Shown in pieces: positions 1 through 8,759 of a DNA stretch of 64,000 nt. The notes beneath the pieces were generated by a model. The model worked only from the letters and a program-made list of their open reading frames with translations, searched no databases and was not told the DNA's origin. Every line of letters begins with the position of its first letter. Within the stretch, counting starts at the first letter, position 1. This DNA is from Ammoniphilus oxalaticus. GTDB lineage: Bacteria; Bacillota; Bacilli; Aneurinibacillales; RAOX-1. The DNA lies in contig NZ_MCHY01000006.1 in the NCBI RefSeq assembly GCF_003609605.1, positions 521,022 to 585,021 on the forward strand. Reading direction: 5' to 3'. Both the position numbers and the translations under genes were made by a program.

Positions 1-884
1 TTTTACGCTTTACTCCTTTTTTTCAAAAGATTAAAAAGTTACTTGATCAAAAAGCGATTGGGGTAGTCCGCCACATTTCATTGGATGTCAACGTCGCTTA
101 TTGGCACTATGCCCATAGCTTTGCGCGAGGGAATTGGAATCGCAGCGAACAATCGAGCCCGATGATCTTAGCAAAATGTTGTCACGATTTCGATATTTTG
201 CTTTATTTATTGAACGAGCGATGCGCGCAACTAACCTCGTTTGGCAGTCTCGCGCATTTCAAAGCGGATCGGGCTCCGATCGGTTCGAGCGACCGTTGTT
301 TGGATGGATGCGAAGTGGAACAGAGTTGTCCATTTTCAGCAAAAAGACTATATTTGGGCGAGTATACCGGGTGGCCTGTCTCAACGATCAGTCAAGATCT
401 GTCACTTGGCGGTAGAAGAGAGGCGATAGAGATGGGACCTTATGGAAGGTGTGTTTATCGTTGTGATAACGATGTCGTTGACAACCAGTCCGTCTTATTC
501 CAGTTTGAAAATGGGGCGACCGCGACGTTAACGATGAGCGCTTTTACGGAAAAATTAACACGCCAAATTCGAATCTTGGGGACGGAAGGGGAAATATCGG
601 GTGTGATGGAACAGCAGTCGATTCAGCTTACCCGATTTGGGCAATCGACAGAAACGATCCAATTGAAGTCATCTTCGTTTGGGAAACATGCCGGGGGTGA
701 CTATGGGTTAATTCGTTCTTTCACGCAAAGCGTTCGAGAAAATAGGAAGGTAGATCTACGTAGCTTGGAAATTATCCGATCAAGTCATCAACTAGCCGCG
801 TTCGCTGAACAATCAAGATTAACAGGGAAGACGATTGAAGTTCGTTCGCAATCGGCCCAGGGAACGTTGGCATCGTCTTACTAG
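1..884 (+). CDS. Gfo/Idh/MocA family oxidoreductase, C-terminal part (5' truncated by window edge)
   Basis: The frame is open from base 3 to the TAG at 882-884, so the gene starts before the window. The residues before the first in-window TTG (81) already match the family, so that TTG is not the start. Visible hallmarks are TPFFQKIKKLL, the GNWNR turn and the K-C-C-H-D-F-D segment typical of the NAD(P)-dependent sugar/inositol dehydrogenase C-terminal domain, followed by a cysteine cluster (CLDGCEVEQSCPFSA) seen in one subgroup. The N-terminal Rossmann domain lies outside. It sits 32 bp upstream of a sugar-binding lipoprotein gene, so it probably oxidises the sugar or cyclitol imported by that system. 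The substrate cannot be named. Confidence 0.85.
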   Translation, partial: LRFTPFFQKIKKLLDQKAIGVVRHISLDVNVAYWHYAHSFARGNWNRSEQSSPMILAKCCHDFDILLYLLNERCAQLTSFGSLAHFKADRAPIGSSDRCLDGCEVEQSCPFSAKRLYLGEYTGWPVSTISQDLSLGGRREAIEMGPYGRCVYRCDNDVVDNQSVLFQFENGATATLTMSAFTEKLTRQIRILGTEGEISGVMEQQSIQLTRFGQSTETIQLKSSSFGKHAGGDYGLIRSFTQSVRENRKVDLRSLEIIRSSHQLAAFAEQSRLTGKTIEVRSQSAQGTLASSY

Positions 885-916
885 CATTTTCAAAAAACAG
901 AATGGAGAGAAAGTTT

Positions 917-2191
917 ATGAACAAAAAAACGGGCGCTGTCTATCTGACATTTTTGATCGCCTTGCTTACATTGGTTGGTTGTGGTGGAGGTAATCAGCAG
1001 TCACCTGCTTCAGAAGAATCGGAATCGGATCAGACCGCGATAAAGGTTTGGGTTATGGGTTCAGATGAATATTGGCGAACCTATCATGATGAACTTGTTG
1101 ATCGTTTCACAAAAGACAACCCAATGATCCAGGTGGAGTTGGAATATATTCCGTGGAATGAAGGAGAGAAAAAGTTAATTACCGCCGCTGCGAATGAAAG
1201 CTTGCCAGATGTGTCGACGATTGCGGGGAGATGGACAGCTCAAATGGCAGAAATGGATGTTTTGGAACCATTAAACAATTTTTACAAAGACGATTATCCT
1301 GAGCAATTTGTGAAAGCGGCATGGGACACGACACAATATAAAGGAAAAACGTGGGGGCTTCCGGTTGGTTTTACAACGACAGGTTTATTTTATCGCAGCG
1401 ATTGGTTGGAACAAGCCGGTTTTGAACAAGCGCCAGCTACATGGGAAGAGTTTGTAGAAGTGTCAAAATCGTTTACGAAGGACGGGCATTATGGATTTGG
1501 TCTCGTTGGCTATAACGGAATGGAAACGACGATGTTTTGGGCTCCTTTTTTATGGTCAAACGGAGGCGAATTTCTCACTTCGGATTTAAAACAGGCGGCC
1601 TTTAACGAACCTGAAGCAGTTGAAGCCTTACAATTCTATGTCGATTTGTACCGAGAACATAAAGTGGCGCCGGAAGGTAGCATCAATAATCAACGTCAAG
1701 ATTCTCAGGATTTATTTTTGACAGGTTCAGTCGGTATGACAACGGTCGGTCCTTGGTTTCCTAAATTTCTAGAAAAGGATGCGCCGAATTTAGCGTTTGG
1801 GATCGCCCCCTACCCAGTTAAGAAAAAGGCCGCTAACCTGGGGACAGCGGATCATATCGTGATGTTTAATACTTCTAATAAAAAAGAAGCGGCTTGGAAG
1901 TTCATTGATTTCTTCACAAATGAAGAAAATGATAAGAAATGGGCGAAGTATCAAGGATTTATTCCTTATCGTAAAGCGAATATAGAAAACAATGAGATGG
2001 CAAACGATCCAAACTTCCAACTGTTCTTTGATGTCGCTAAAGACTCTGTTTCCTATCCTGTTTTACCAGAGTGGCCACAGATTGATCAAGCGGTGGCTGA
2101 AGCTATTCAGAAAGCGCTAATGGGTGAAAAAACGCCAAAGCAAGCGTTGGATGAAGCTGCCGAAACGGTCAACGCATTATTAAATCAATAA
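917..2191 (+). CDS. Extracellular sugar-binding lipoprotein of an ABC importer
   Basis: Family 1 (UgpB/MalE-like) solute-binding protein of about 424 residues. The ATG at 917 is preferred over 902 because GGAGAGA lies 6 bp upstream of it and the peptide then begins MNKKTGAVYL with a hydrophobic stretch and a lipobox (LVGC) at about residues 22-25. The mature part carries family features such as GLPVGFTTTGLFYRSDWLEQ and a C-terminal helical segment. It should sit on the outer face of the membrane, anchored by the lipid on Cys, and deliver a carbohydrate to the two permeases that follow. A hairpin in the 77-bp gap after it may keep this subunit in excess over the permeases. Confidence 0.9.
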   Translation: MNKKTGAVYLTFLIALLTLVGCGGGNQQSPASEESESDQTAIKVWVMGSDEYWRTYHDELVDRFTKDNPMIQVELEYIPWNEGEKKLITAAANESLPDVSTIAGRWTAQMAEMDVLEPLNNFYKDDYPEQFVKAAWDTTQYKGKTWGLPVGFTTTGLFYRSDWLEQAGFEQAPATWEEFVEVSKSFTKDGHYGFGLVGYNGMETTMFWAPFLWSNGGEFLTSDLKQAAFNEPEAVEALQFYVDLYREHKVAPEGSINNQRQDSQDLFLTGSVGMTTVGPWFPKFLEKDAPNLAFGIAPYPVKKKAANLGTADHIVMFNTSNKKEAAWKFIDFFTNEENDKKWAKYQGFIPYRKANIENNEMANDPNFQLFFDVAKDSVSYPVLPEWPQIDQAVAEAIQKALMGEKTPKQALDEAAETVNALLNQ

Positions 2192-2200
2192 ATTAAAAGA

Positions 2201-2246
2201 AAAAGAGCGGGGGAACGGGCGCGCGAGTCCTCTTCCCGCTTTTTCC
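2201..2246 (+). terminator. Hairpin between binding protein and permease genes (attenuator-like)
   Basis: AAAAGAGCGGG pairs with CCCGCTTTTT across an irregular loop and ends in a T-run. Its place inside a transporter operon fits partial termination or mRNA-end protection that raises binding-protein levels over permeases. Confidence 0.7.
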
Positions 2247-2268
2247 TATTGAGGGAATGGAGTCGCAG

Positions 2269-3147
2269 ATGAAACGAAAAGATCAGCTTTATGGTTGGTT
2301 GTTCGTTTTACCAGCCTTGCTTGTGTTAGTAGCTGTTATTTTATACCCGTTATTAAATACTATTTTTTTGAGTTTGCAACAAAAAGTATTGATTGCCCCG
2401 AGCAAAGATGGATATATCGGATTGGACCATTATGGACGCTTGCTACGGGACACTCAGGTTCGAAAATATATGATCAATACACTTGTTTTTACATGTTGTT
2501 CAGTTGCATTGAAAATGATAATCGGAATGATTGGGGCCTTGTTGTTGAATACAAAGCGCAAAGGCGCCAAAGTGTACTGGAGTATCTTTATGATCCCTTG
2601 GTTGGCGCCATCTGTCGTGGCCGCCCTCGTTTGGAAATGGATCTTACACGACCAATTCGGCATTTTAAACCAGGTGTTGCGTCAAATCGGCCTGCTTGAT
2701 CATCAAGTCGCTTGGTTAAGCGATCCTTTGCTCGCCTTTATTGCAGTGGTTGTGGTCGATGCTTGGGTCGGGGTTCCATTTATGATCGTTGTCCTTTTGG
2801 CAGGCATGCAAACGATCCCTCGGGAATGGTATGAAGCTGCAGTAGTTGACGGGGCGAATCGTTGGCGTCGTTTTTTGCATATTACACTACCGGGTCTAAA
2901 ACCAATTGTTATCGTGATGGGAACGATTAGCTTAATTGGGACATTTAATAGTTTTAATATTATTTACACAATGACGGGAGGGGGACCGATCGATTCAACA
3001 ACAACGATGGCGCTGCATATTCACCGAACGGCCTTTACAAATTACGATTTCGGTTATGCGTCCGCTTTGTCTGTCGTCACTTTTGTGTTGATCATGGGCG
3101 TAGCAACGTTTTACATTAGGCGATTGCAAATGAAAGGGGAGAGGTAA
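2269..3147 (+). CDS. Carbohydrate ABC transporter permease, MalF/UgpA type
   Basis: About 292 residues with six predicted membrane helices. The ATG at 2269 has GGAG 6 bp upstream, whereas the ATG at 2257 directly abuts GAGGGA, so 2269 is chosen. The conserved cytoplasmic EAA loop is visible (EWYEAAVVDGANRWRRF followed by ITLPGLKP), which docks the ATPase. It forms the membrane channel together with the next gene, whose start lies only 3 bp after this stop, so the two are translated from one transcript. Confidence 0.92.
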   Translation: MKRKDQLYGWLFVLPALLVLVAVILYPLLNTIFLSLQQKVLIAPSKDGYIGLDHYGRLLRDTQVRKYMINTLVFTCCSVALKMIIGMIGALLLNTKRKGAKVYWSIFMIPWLAPSVVAALVWKWILHDQFGILNQVLRQIGLLDHQVAWLSDPLLAFIAVVVVDAWVGVPFMIVVLLAGMQTIPREWYEAAVVDGANRWRRFLHITLPGLKPIVIVMGTISLIGTFNSFNIIYTMTGGGPIDSTTTMALHIHRTAFTNYDFGYASALSVVTFVLIMGVATFYIRRLQMKGER

Positions 3148-3150
3148 CTG

Positions 3151-3966
3151 ATGAAAAAGGTAGCATGGTATCTAGGCGCCTCTATTTTCGGCTTACTGCT
3201 AATCTTTCCTTTTTTGTGGATGGTCTCTACTTCTTTGAAGCCCTCAGCGGATGTACTTAGTCTTACGCCTGTTTGGATTCCACGCCAAGTTACGATTCAA
3301 CCTTATTTGGATGTCATTGGCAACCGATCTTTTCGTGGCTATTTGTTCAATAGTCTTGGGATCGCAACGGTTAGTTCGGTCATCTCCGCCATTTTAGCTA
3401 GTTTAGCTGGGTACGCGTTTTCTAGGATCCCCTTTCGTGGAAGAGAAGGGTTGTTAACGTTTTTTCTTAGTTCGCAAGCGATTCCGAGTGTCGTTCTGCT
3501 TATTCCAATATTTTCAATTATGACGCATCTTCACTTAAAAGATAGCTTAATCGGTCTAATCCTAGCCTATATTAGTTTTTCCTTGCCATTCTGTACATGG
3601 ATTATGGTCGGTTATTACAAAAGAATCCCATTGGAGTTAGAGGAGGCTGCCTTTATGGACGGGGCTTCTCGTTGGAGCGCTTTTTGGAGGGTCATTTTTC
3701 CGATCTCATTGCCGGGAATGATCTCTACCGGGATTTTTTCCTTTTTATTGGCATGGGACGAGTTTTTGTTTGCAATTACACTCACGCAGTCGGAAAGCAA
3801 GCGGACACTTCCTTACGGTTTATATAATTTTATGGGCCAGTATGGGGTAGAGTGGAACCAATTAATGGCTGCCGCTGTGCTGGCGATGATTCCACCGAGC
3901 CTCATATTTCTCTTTTTACATCGTTACTTTGTGAGCGGTTTTACATCGGGGGCAACGAAGGAATAA
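3151..3966 (+). CDS. Carbohydrate ABC transporter permease, MalG/UgpE type
   Basis: 271 residues, about six membrane helices, with the EAA loop ELEEAAFMDGASRWSAFWRV and the following P-I-S-L-P-G motif. GGGGAGAGG precedes the ATG, inside the end of the upstream permease gene. This is the second half of the importer channel. The ATPase is not in this operon; a convergent MsmX/UgpC-like gene lies just downstream, as is common for Bacillales sugar importers that share one ATPase. Confidence 0.92.
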   Translation: MKKVAWYLGASIFGLLLIFPFLWMVSTSLKPSADVLSLTPVWIPRQVTIQPYLDVIGNRSFRGYLFNSLGIATVSSVISAILASLAGYAFSRIPFRGREGLLTFFLSSQAIPSVVLLIPIFSIMTHLHLKDSLIGLILAYISFSLPFCTWIMVGYYKRIPLELEEAAFMDGASRWSAFWRVIFPISLPGMISTGIFSFLLAWDEFLFAITLTQSESKRTLPYGLYNFMGQYGVEWNQLMAAAVLAMIPPSLIFLFLHRYFVSGFTSGATKE

Positions 3967-3993
3967 GGACGGTCTTACTGTGGAATTCCATTA

Positions 3994-4042
3994 TAGAATA
4001 AAAACTCTCCTGGACAAGATTGTTTGGAGAGTTTTTATTCTA
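3994..4042. terminator. Bidirectional terminator between convergent sugar-transport genes
   Basis: A 17-bp perfect inverted repeat (3994-4010 and 4026-4042, around AGAATAAAAACTCTCC) has A-rich and T-rich outer arms. The right arm contains the stop codon of the minus-strand ATPase gene, so it can end both transcripts. Confidence 0.9.
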
Positions 4043-5149
4043 GAAAATCGTCTTTTCAGTTTCTCCATTAAAGAAGTAGGCTTTGTTCATATCAACCCAC
4101 AATTCGATTTTACTACCGACTTTCGGAGGAGTTTCCTGTTGCAGTCGGGCTGTGAGGTTGGTTTTTCCAGCCGAAAGATACACAAAGATTTCACTGCCCG
4201 TGTTTTCCACGATATCCACAGTCGCTTCAATAGCTGTCCCGTTCTTAGAATCTTGGGAGTGTAATCGATTGTGAATATTTTCAGGGCGGATTCCGAGCGT
4301 TACTGGGTGATGAGCCTCTCCTTTTTTTAGCAAAGGCATTGCCTTTTCTTCGGGGATCGGGAGCAGAAGGGTTTCACTTTGAAAATATAAGGTTTCGTTA
4401 TCTTTGGTTAGACGACCGTCAATGAGATTCATCGGCGGGGTGCCAATAAACCCGGCTACAAATAGGTTAGTTGGTTTGTGATAGATTTCCTGCGGTGTCC
4501 CAACTTGTTGGATCAGGCCATTATTCATCACCACGATTCGATCGCCCATCGTCATCGCTTCGGTCTGATCATGGGTTACGTAGACGACTGTCGTTTTCAG
4601 GCGTTGATGTAGCTTACTTATTTCTGCGCGCATTTGAACGCGCAGTTTCGCGTCCAAATTTGATAACGGCTCGTCCATTAGAAAAACTTGTGGTTCTCGG
4701 ACAATCGCGCGTCCTAATGCGACCCTTTGTCGTTGACCGCCGGACAGGGCTTTCGGTTTGCGGTCTAACAATGTTTCAATACCTAAAATGTTGGCAGCAT
4801 GTCGGATCCGTTGTTCGATTTCTACCTTTGAAAATTTACGCAACTTCAGACCAAAAGCCATATTATTGTAGACGCTCATATGCGGATATAGCGCATAGTT
4901 TTGAAAGACCATCGCTATATCGCGGTCTTTAGGCTCCACATTATTAACAAGACGATCACCAATATACAGTTCGCCTTCAGTAATTTCCTCCAGTCCAGCA
5001 ACCATTCGCAAGGTGGTCGATTTCCCGCAACCAGAAGGGCCTACAAGTACGAGAAATTCTTCATCGAATATGTTCAGGTGAAAATCTCTCACCGCCCAAG
5101 TTTGATCATTGTATTTCTTTTTTACATGATGAAAGGTTAAACTAGCCAA
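4040..5149 (-). CDS. ABC transporter ATP-binding protein, MsmX/UgpC family
   Basis: 369 residues. It contains Walker A (GPSGCGKST), the Q-loop (VFQNYALYPHMSV), the signature LSGGQRQR, Walker B (VFLMDEPLSNLDA) and the H-loop (THDQ), followed by the roughly 120-residue regulatory TOBE/MOP-type domain typical of sugar-import ATPases. It hydrolyses ATP to drive one or several sugar importers, most plausibly the permeases next door. The start is a TTG about 10 nt after GGGAG. Upstream on the minus strand an extended -10 (TGTTACAAT) is visible near 5195-5205. Confidence 0.93.
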   Translation of the reverse strand: MASLTFHHVKKKYNDQTWAVRDFHLNIFDEEFLVLVGPSGCGKSTTLRMVAGLEEITEGELYIGDRLVNNVEPKDRDIAMVFQNYALYPHMSVYNNMAFGLKLRKFSKVEIEQRIRHAANILGIETLLDRKPKALSGGQRQRVALGRAIVREPQVFLMDEPLSNLDAKLRVQMRAEISKLHQRLKTTVVYVTHDQTEAMTMGDRIVVMNNGLIQQVGTPQEIYHKPTNLFVAGFIGTPPMNLIDGRLTKDNETLYFQSETLLLPIPEEKAMPLLKKGEAHHPVTLGIRPENIHNRLHSQDSKNGTAIEATVDIVENTGSEIFVYLSAGKTNLTARLQQETPPKVGSKIELWVDMNKAYFFNGETEKTIF

Positions 5150-5314
5150 ACTTAATCAACTCCCTCTCGTCGCCCGTACTTAATTGTTTAAGTAATTGTA
5201 ACATAATTGAATGTAGGAGTTTAGACATCGACACGATTCGATCTATGCAAAGGGCAGAGGAGTATGGTATTCTAACTTAGTTTGTGAGGAAAAGTTGATG
5301 TGTAGAGGAAGTGG

Positions 5315-5869
5315 ATGATGGCGAACAAGGAAGAACGATGGGAAATAGAGGGTTTTATTCTATTCGTATTGATGATTGTTATTTCTGTGTTGTTGTCAAA
5401 AGTTGAAGGTAAAGGTCAGTTTTTAAAATTTTTATTTTTGGATGTATTGTTTATCAATCTGACCGGTGTGTTTATGCTTGTATCGGGCTTGGCCTTGTTA
5501 GGACTCGGATTATATTTAATTTTTAGTAAAAAAGCAGCCGATCCGAAAAAGTTAACTTGGGTCTTGCCGCTCTTTCTACTGCTCTGGATTGGCTTAGGGA
5601 TCGGTTTATTACAAGATATAAGGGACAATCTATTAGATGTCGGCAATTATATAGTTGGTAACATAGCGGAAGAAGAGGTCGTCATAGTAAAGTTTAAGCG
5701 TATACCGGCACACAATAACACCCTTTACGAATATACGTTTTCCGATGGCAGGCAATTGGTGGAGAAATATTCAGGAAAAGGATTTGCCGCGATCCAAGAA
5801 GGCGCGACATATCGGATTCGTTACTTACCGCGCAGTCAGAAATTGTTAAACATCCATAGAGTAGATTAA
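5315..5869 (+). CDS. Membrane protein of unknown function
   Basis: 184 residues. GAGGAAG lies at the right distance before the ATG, with a second in-frame ATG right after it. Three hydrophobic segments fill the first ~110 residues (FILFVLMIVISVLL, a long second segment, and WVLPLFLLLWIGLGIGLL). The C-terminal part is a small soluble domain ending in an YRIRYLPRSQKLLNI-like strand, which resembles the end of DUF3592-type proteins; this is a weak analogy. It stands alone between convergent and divergent genes. No function is proposed. Confidence 0.65.
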   Translation: MMANKEERWEIEGFILFVLMIVISVLLSKVEGKGQFLKFLFLDVLFINLTGVFMLVSGLALLGLGLYLIFSKKAADPKKLTWVLPLFLLLWIGLGIGLLQDIRDNLLDVGNYIVGNIAEEEVVIVKFKRIPAHNNTLYEYTFSDGRQLVEKYSGKGFAAIQEGATYRIRYLPRSQKLLNIHRVD

Positions 5870-5875
5870 AAAAGG

Positions 5876-5903
5876 GGACCTCATCACAGAGAGCGAGAGG
5901 TCC
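5876..5903 (-). terminator. Terminator for the HAD hydrolase gene
   Basis: GGACCTC (5876-5882) pairs with GAGGTCC (5897-5903). Read on the minus strand the stem is followed by CCCCTTTTTT, a good intrinsic terminator 16 bp after the stop of the minus-strand gene. Confidence 0.75.
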
Positions 5904-5918
5904 TCGTCATACTATTAA

Positions 5919-6611
5919 TCATTGGAGCAAAATCTTTGTTAGATCGGTGAGCATTTGAATTTCATAGGTCGGTTGTATGCTTGTCTCGTTTTCTGTTCCA
6001 CGCGGATTAAACCAGCAGGTATCGATACCGTAATTGGCGCCGCCTTGGATATCAGATGTTAACGAATCGCCGACGATTAAGACACGATCTTTGTCTTGTT
6101 CACTTAACTCTAACTTAGTAAAAACAAAGTCAAAAATTCTACGGTCTGGTTTCTGATAACCCGCTTCCTCTGAGGTGAAAATATGTTGAAACGTATCACA
6201 AAGCGGAGATAAGGCAATTCGTGAGTGTTGGACTTTTTTGAAGCCATTCGTAATGACTGCCAATCGGAAAGGGGACAACTGGCTACACAACGTTTCCGCG
6301 CCGTCAACGAGATGCGCTTCTTTTCCTAGAAAATTAAGATAGACTTGATTAAATTTGCCCGCATCTATTTTTAACTCGCATTCCTCAAATAATCGTTTGA
6401 AACGCTCTACTCCAAGATCTTCCAGATCGAGCTGTCCTTGTTCTAAAAGGCGCCACAAATCATGACTGATCTCCTTATACCTTTGCATAAAATCAGTAAC
6501 TCCTGTTGGAAATCCATATTGTAAAAATGCTTTATGCAACGCGCTTTTTTGTGAAGCGTTAAAATCAAATAATGTATCATCTACATCAAATAAAATTGTA
6601 TCGTATTTCAT
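5919..6611 (-). CDS. HAD-superfamily hydrolase, YjjG/YfnB family nucleotidase-like
   Basis: 230 residues. Motif I is DVDDTLFDF (nucleophile and acid/base Asp), motif II is the VITNGF segment, motif III is the Lys in YQKPD, and motif IV is VLIVGDSLTSDIQGG. The helical cap between motifs I and II fits subfamily I. YjjG-type members dephosphorylate noncanonical pyrimidine nucleotides; that role is taken from the family and not shown here. AGGAGG lies 6 bp before the ATG. Monocistronic, with its own terminator. Confidence 0.85.
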   Translation of the reverse strand: MKYDTILFDVDDTLFDFNASQKSALHKAFLQYGFPTGVTDFMQRYKEISHDLWRLLEQGQLDLEDLGVERFKRLFEECELKIDAGKFNQVYLNFLGKEAHLVDGAETLCSQLSPFRLAVITNGFKKVQHSRIALSPLCDTFQHIFTSEEAGYQKPDRRIFDFVFTKLELSEQDKDRVLIVGDSLTSDIQGGANYGIDTCWFNPRGTENETSIQPTYEIQMLTDLTKILLQ

Positions 6612-6665
6612 AGAAACCTCCTTGTAAGCAAGTGTAAACTTTTCTCCTAAAATAGACCATCTTCA

Positions 6666-6866
6666 TCACGTAGTCAACAACCCTATCTTTCTGATATATA
6701 ATTGAATTTTCTCTAGTTTACTCAAAAATACGAGGTAATCCAAAGGATCAAATCCTTTTGCTAAATTACCTTCTTTTTTAAACCTACTAAACAAGAGGTA
6801 TCTATTGCGCTTCCTTCTTCCAGAATAAGAAGGAAGTGTTGTCCTAATTACTTTAAAAACTAACAA
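6666..6866 (-). pseudogene. Short open frame, possible transposase fragment
   Basis: A 66-codon open frame with a TTG start and no ribosome site. The residues FKKEGNLAKGFDPLDYLVF and a basic RRKRNRYLL segment look like real protein rather than noise and resemble the end of an IS-encoded transposase, but I cannot name the family. It lies at the edge of the decayed island, just downstream of the integrase fragment. Confidence 0.25.
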
Positions 6867-6884
6867 TTAAGGCTTGTCAGTAAA

Positions 6885-7346
6885 CTACTCTTGAGTATAT
6901 TGGAGGAGGTTACCGTAGGAGATTGATATTTTCTCGGAAGCCTCCTCTCTCATTTTATTCGTGACATGAGTGTAAACCCTCATCGTTGTTTTAATGTCTT
7001 CATGACCGACCCTTTCCATAATTGTGGCAATATCGACTCCCGCTTCCGTTAGCATCGATATATGAGTGTGCCTGAATGTGTGAGGGGTTGCATTTTTCTT
7101 TATGGCGGTCTTTTGCATAAGGCGGTTCATCCGAGTTACGATGCGCGCTGGCGAGAAGGGATAGCCGTCATCTCGACAAAACACAAAGTCCTTGTCATTG
7201 TAGTCATCGTAAGTATGACGATATTGAAGTTTATGCTTATCATTTCTTCTTACCAAATTCATCAAAAGTTCCATAACGGATTCCTCCACATCAATTGTAC
7301 GAATTGCCGCTTCTGTTTTTGGGGGTGTCAGTTCATAGTCCTTCAT
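6885..7346 (-). pseudogene. Tyrosine recombinase (phage-type integrase), C-terminal fragment
   Basis: 153 codons covering only the catalytic domain: the PKT..AIRTIDV beta segment, HTFRHTHISML (H-x-x-R), GHEDIKTTMRVYTHV (second His and the Tyr nucleophile). The N-terminal DNA-binding domains and the first catalytic Arg are missing, because homology stops abruptly near 7346 and unrelated coding sequence on the other strand begins. It therefore cannot be active. It marks the left side of a decayed prophage-like island. Confidence 0.85.
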
Positions 7347-7349
7347 TCT

Positions 7350-7900
7350 GTTCGTTTCACTATGGAGATATCGTCAACGCGCGCTATCAAATCAATGCGG
7401 ATACAGCACGAGCAATCGCAACAGGGATCTCCGATGGGAGTACACTAATCTCTTTTAATAAGCAACTGACATTCCGTGGTGGTAAACGTTACGACGGAAT
7501 AACGAAAATCACCTCAGCACTTGCAGAAGGTACGCCGCACACATTAAAGGTACGGGCGGAAGATGATCAAGGTGGTAAGTCTACAGTCGAGGAGCGTACA
7601 TTTTACGCTGTTCCGAACAGACCGCCAGTGTTATCGATTGATGCGTTTGAAACGAAGAATAATATGATCAGCCGACACGATCACGATTTGTGGAACAGCA
7701 AGTGATCCAGATGGTAATGACATTGTCGTGAGATCGCCTGAATGATGGACTCAGTACGGAAGTTTACAGTGGTCCTGCTGGTCCATGGACGTTTGATCTT
7801 TCCTTATCCAAACTAAAAGACGGTGAAAACACATCATCGTTGTTGAGGTCACCGACACGTACAATTTTAAAACGTCAAAGACGATTTCTCCTAATTGCCG
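7350..7900 (+). pseudogene. Decayed gene for a secreted or tail-type protein with Ig-like repeats
   Basis: Reading through several frameshifts and stops gives a continuous protein-like trace: GDIVNARYQINADTA, HTLKVRAEDDQGG, VPNRPPVLSI, then SDPDGND, YSGPAGPWTFDLSLSKL and KDGEN. This pattern of DPDGN and PPVLSI linkers is typical of tandem Ig/cadherin-like repeats in surface or phage tail-associated proteins. The longest open stretch is 7295-7705. Both ends are missing. It begins exactly where the integrase fragment ends, so the junction is a deletion or rearrangement point. Confidence 0.6.
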
Positions 7901-7928
7901 ATATGATTGGTAAAGAGGAGTTCTTTGC

Positions 7929-8138
7929 ATGAAAAAAGTGCGTTACCTTATAAGAACCAATCTAGTCGGTATCTTTACCATTATTCTCTCTGCACTTATG
8001 TTTTTCTTAGTTATATTTAGGGTGGATCCTTTTGGAAAAACTAAAGACAATGATTTATTAACAGCAGTCTCATCAATTGCTTTTCTTACATTCCTATATA
8101 AATTACTAAAAAATATTGAGCTAAGAGGTATACGATGA
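7929..8138 (+). CDS. Small two-helix membrane protein
   Basis: 69 residues with AGAGGAG 9 nt before the ATG. Two hydrophobic helices (IFTIILSALMFFLVIF and the segment around SSIAFLTFLYKLL) are separated by a short charged loop. Not recognised. Right after its stop, another frame (8130-8217) reads DDGYEIYEIKEVEKNRIP and ends at TAA, so the original protein may have been longer and later frameshifted. It lies inside the decayed island. Confidence 0.5.
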   Translation: MKKVRYLIRTNLVGIFTIILSALMFFLVIFRVDPFGKTKDNDLLTAVSSIAFLTFLYKLLKNIELRGIR

Positions 8139-8231
8139 TGGATATGAAATTTATGAGATAAAGGAAGTAGAGAAAAATAGAATTCCTATATATTATTACG
8201 CTAAGTTTAAAGAATAATCTGTTTCAGCGTG

Positions 8232-8256
8232 TAACGTTCCCCGGGGAGTTTTTTCA
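8232..8256 (+). terminator. Possible terminator in the leader before riboswitch 1
   Basis: TCCCCGGGGA followed by a run of six Ts. A second small hairpin (ACACC/GGTGT then CCTTTTT) lies at 8303-8325. Either could insulate the downstream riboswitch gene from upstream transcription. Confidence 0.45.
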
Positions 8257-8404
8257 TTTTGTCTTTATGATGCATTTGGAACCTAATGCGCAAACAACAC
8301 AAAACACCCAGGAAGGTGTCCTTTTTCTATTGTCGAAACAAAATACCGTAGGTGGCAGGATGTTACAAATTTTGACACCGAGGATATGGTACAACCCACC
8401 TAAA

Positions 8405-8499
8405 TAATCAGAAAAGGGCAAATCATTTGAAAGAATGGCGCGCAAAGTCACAGGTCTAAAGCGATTGGCTATGATGGCTGGACTACCTGGATTTTATCA
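8405..8499 (+). promoter_or_regulatory. Cyclic-di-GMP-I (GEMM) riboswitch 1, upstream of a SinI-like gene
   Basis: The segment carries the conserved GEMM order: GGGCAAA, a hairpin capped by a GAAA tetraloop (TCATTT-GAAA-GAATGG), CGCAAAG, then the CTAAA tetraloop-receptor strand, a variable loop, ATGGCTGG and CTACCTGG. The ribosome site (TAGGGGTGA) begins about 3 nt after the aptamer and the ATG is 14 nt downstream, so control at translation initiation is more likely than termination. Layout matches element 2 at 15519. Confidence 0.85.
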
Positions 8500-8513
8500 G
8501 TAGGGGTGAAACC

Positions 8514-8648
8514 ATGGTTAAGAAGGTATCGGTAACAAATAGTTTAGATGAGGAGTGGGTGGAGTTAATAGTGGAAGCAAAGGATCTAGGTTTGTCAATT
8601 GATGAGATACGCATATTATTAGGCATATCATATAGGTCAGCTAGTTAA
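8514..8648 (+). CDS. SinI-like antirepressor, copy 1 (c-di-GMP riboswitch-controlled)
   Basis: 44 residues, MVKKVSVTNSLDEEWVEL followed by an amphipathic helix-turn-helix segment EAKDLGLSIDEIRILLG. This matches the SinI/SinR oligomerisation-type fold of the Bacillus antirepressor SinI (LDQEWVELMVEAKE then ISPEEIRKYLLL in B. subtilis). SinI binds the SinR repressor and derepresses biofilm matrix genes; no SinR-like gene is visible in this window. The ATG is preceded by GGGGTGA. The gene sits immediately behind a cyclic-di-GMP-I riboswitch and ends in its own terminator, a self-contained regulatory cassette inside a decayed mobile island. Confidence 0.8.
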   Translation: MVKKVSVTNSLDEEWVELIVEAKDLGLSIDEIRILLGISYRSAS

Positions 8649-8670
8649 CGTCCTTCGGGGCGTTATTTTT
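8646..8670 (+). terminator. Terminator of the SinI-like gene 1
   Basis: AACGTCC, loop TTCG, GGGCGTT, then ATTTTTAATTT. The stem starts inside the stop codon of the SinI-like gene. Confidence 0.85.
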
Positions 8671-8759
8671 AATTTGTCCAAAGCAAGGGGTAACAATCAA
8701 GTATATTGGATAATAATAAATTATATGAGCATAAAAATGTCGGGTGAAAGGAAGAGGAC

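Noticed and set aside
7062..7448. Plus-strand frame across the integrase fragment
   Set aside because: It is antisense to the clearly conserved HTFRH...GH...Y recombinase domain.
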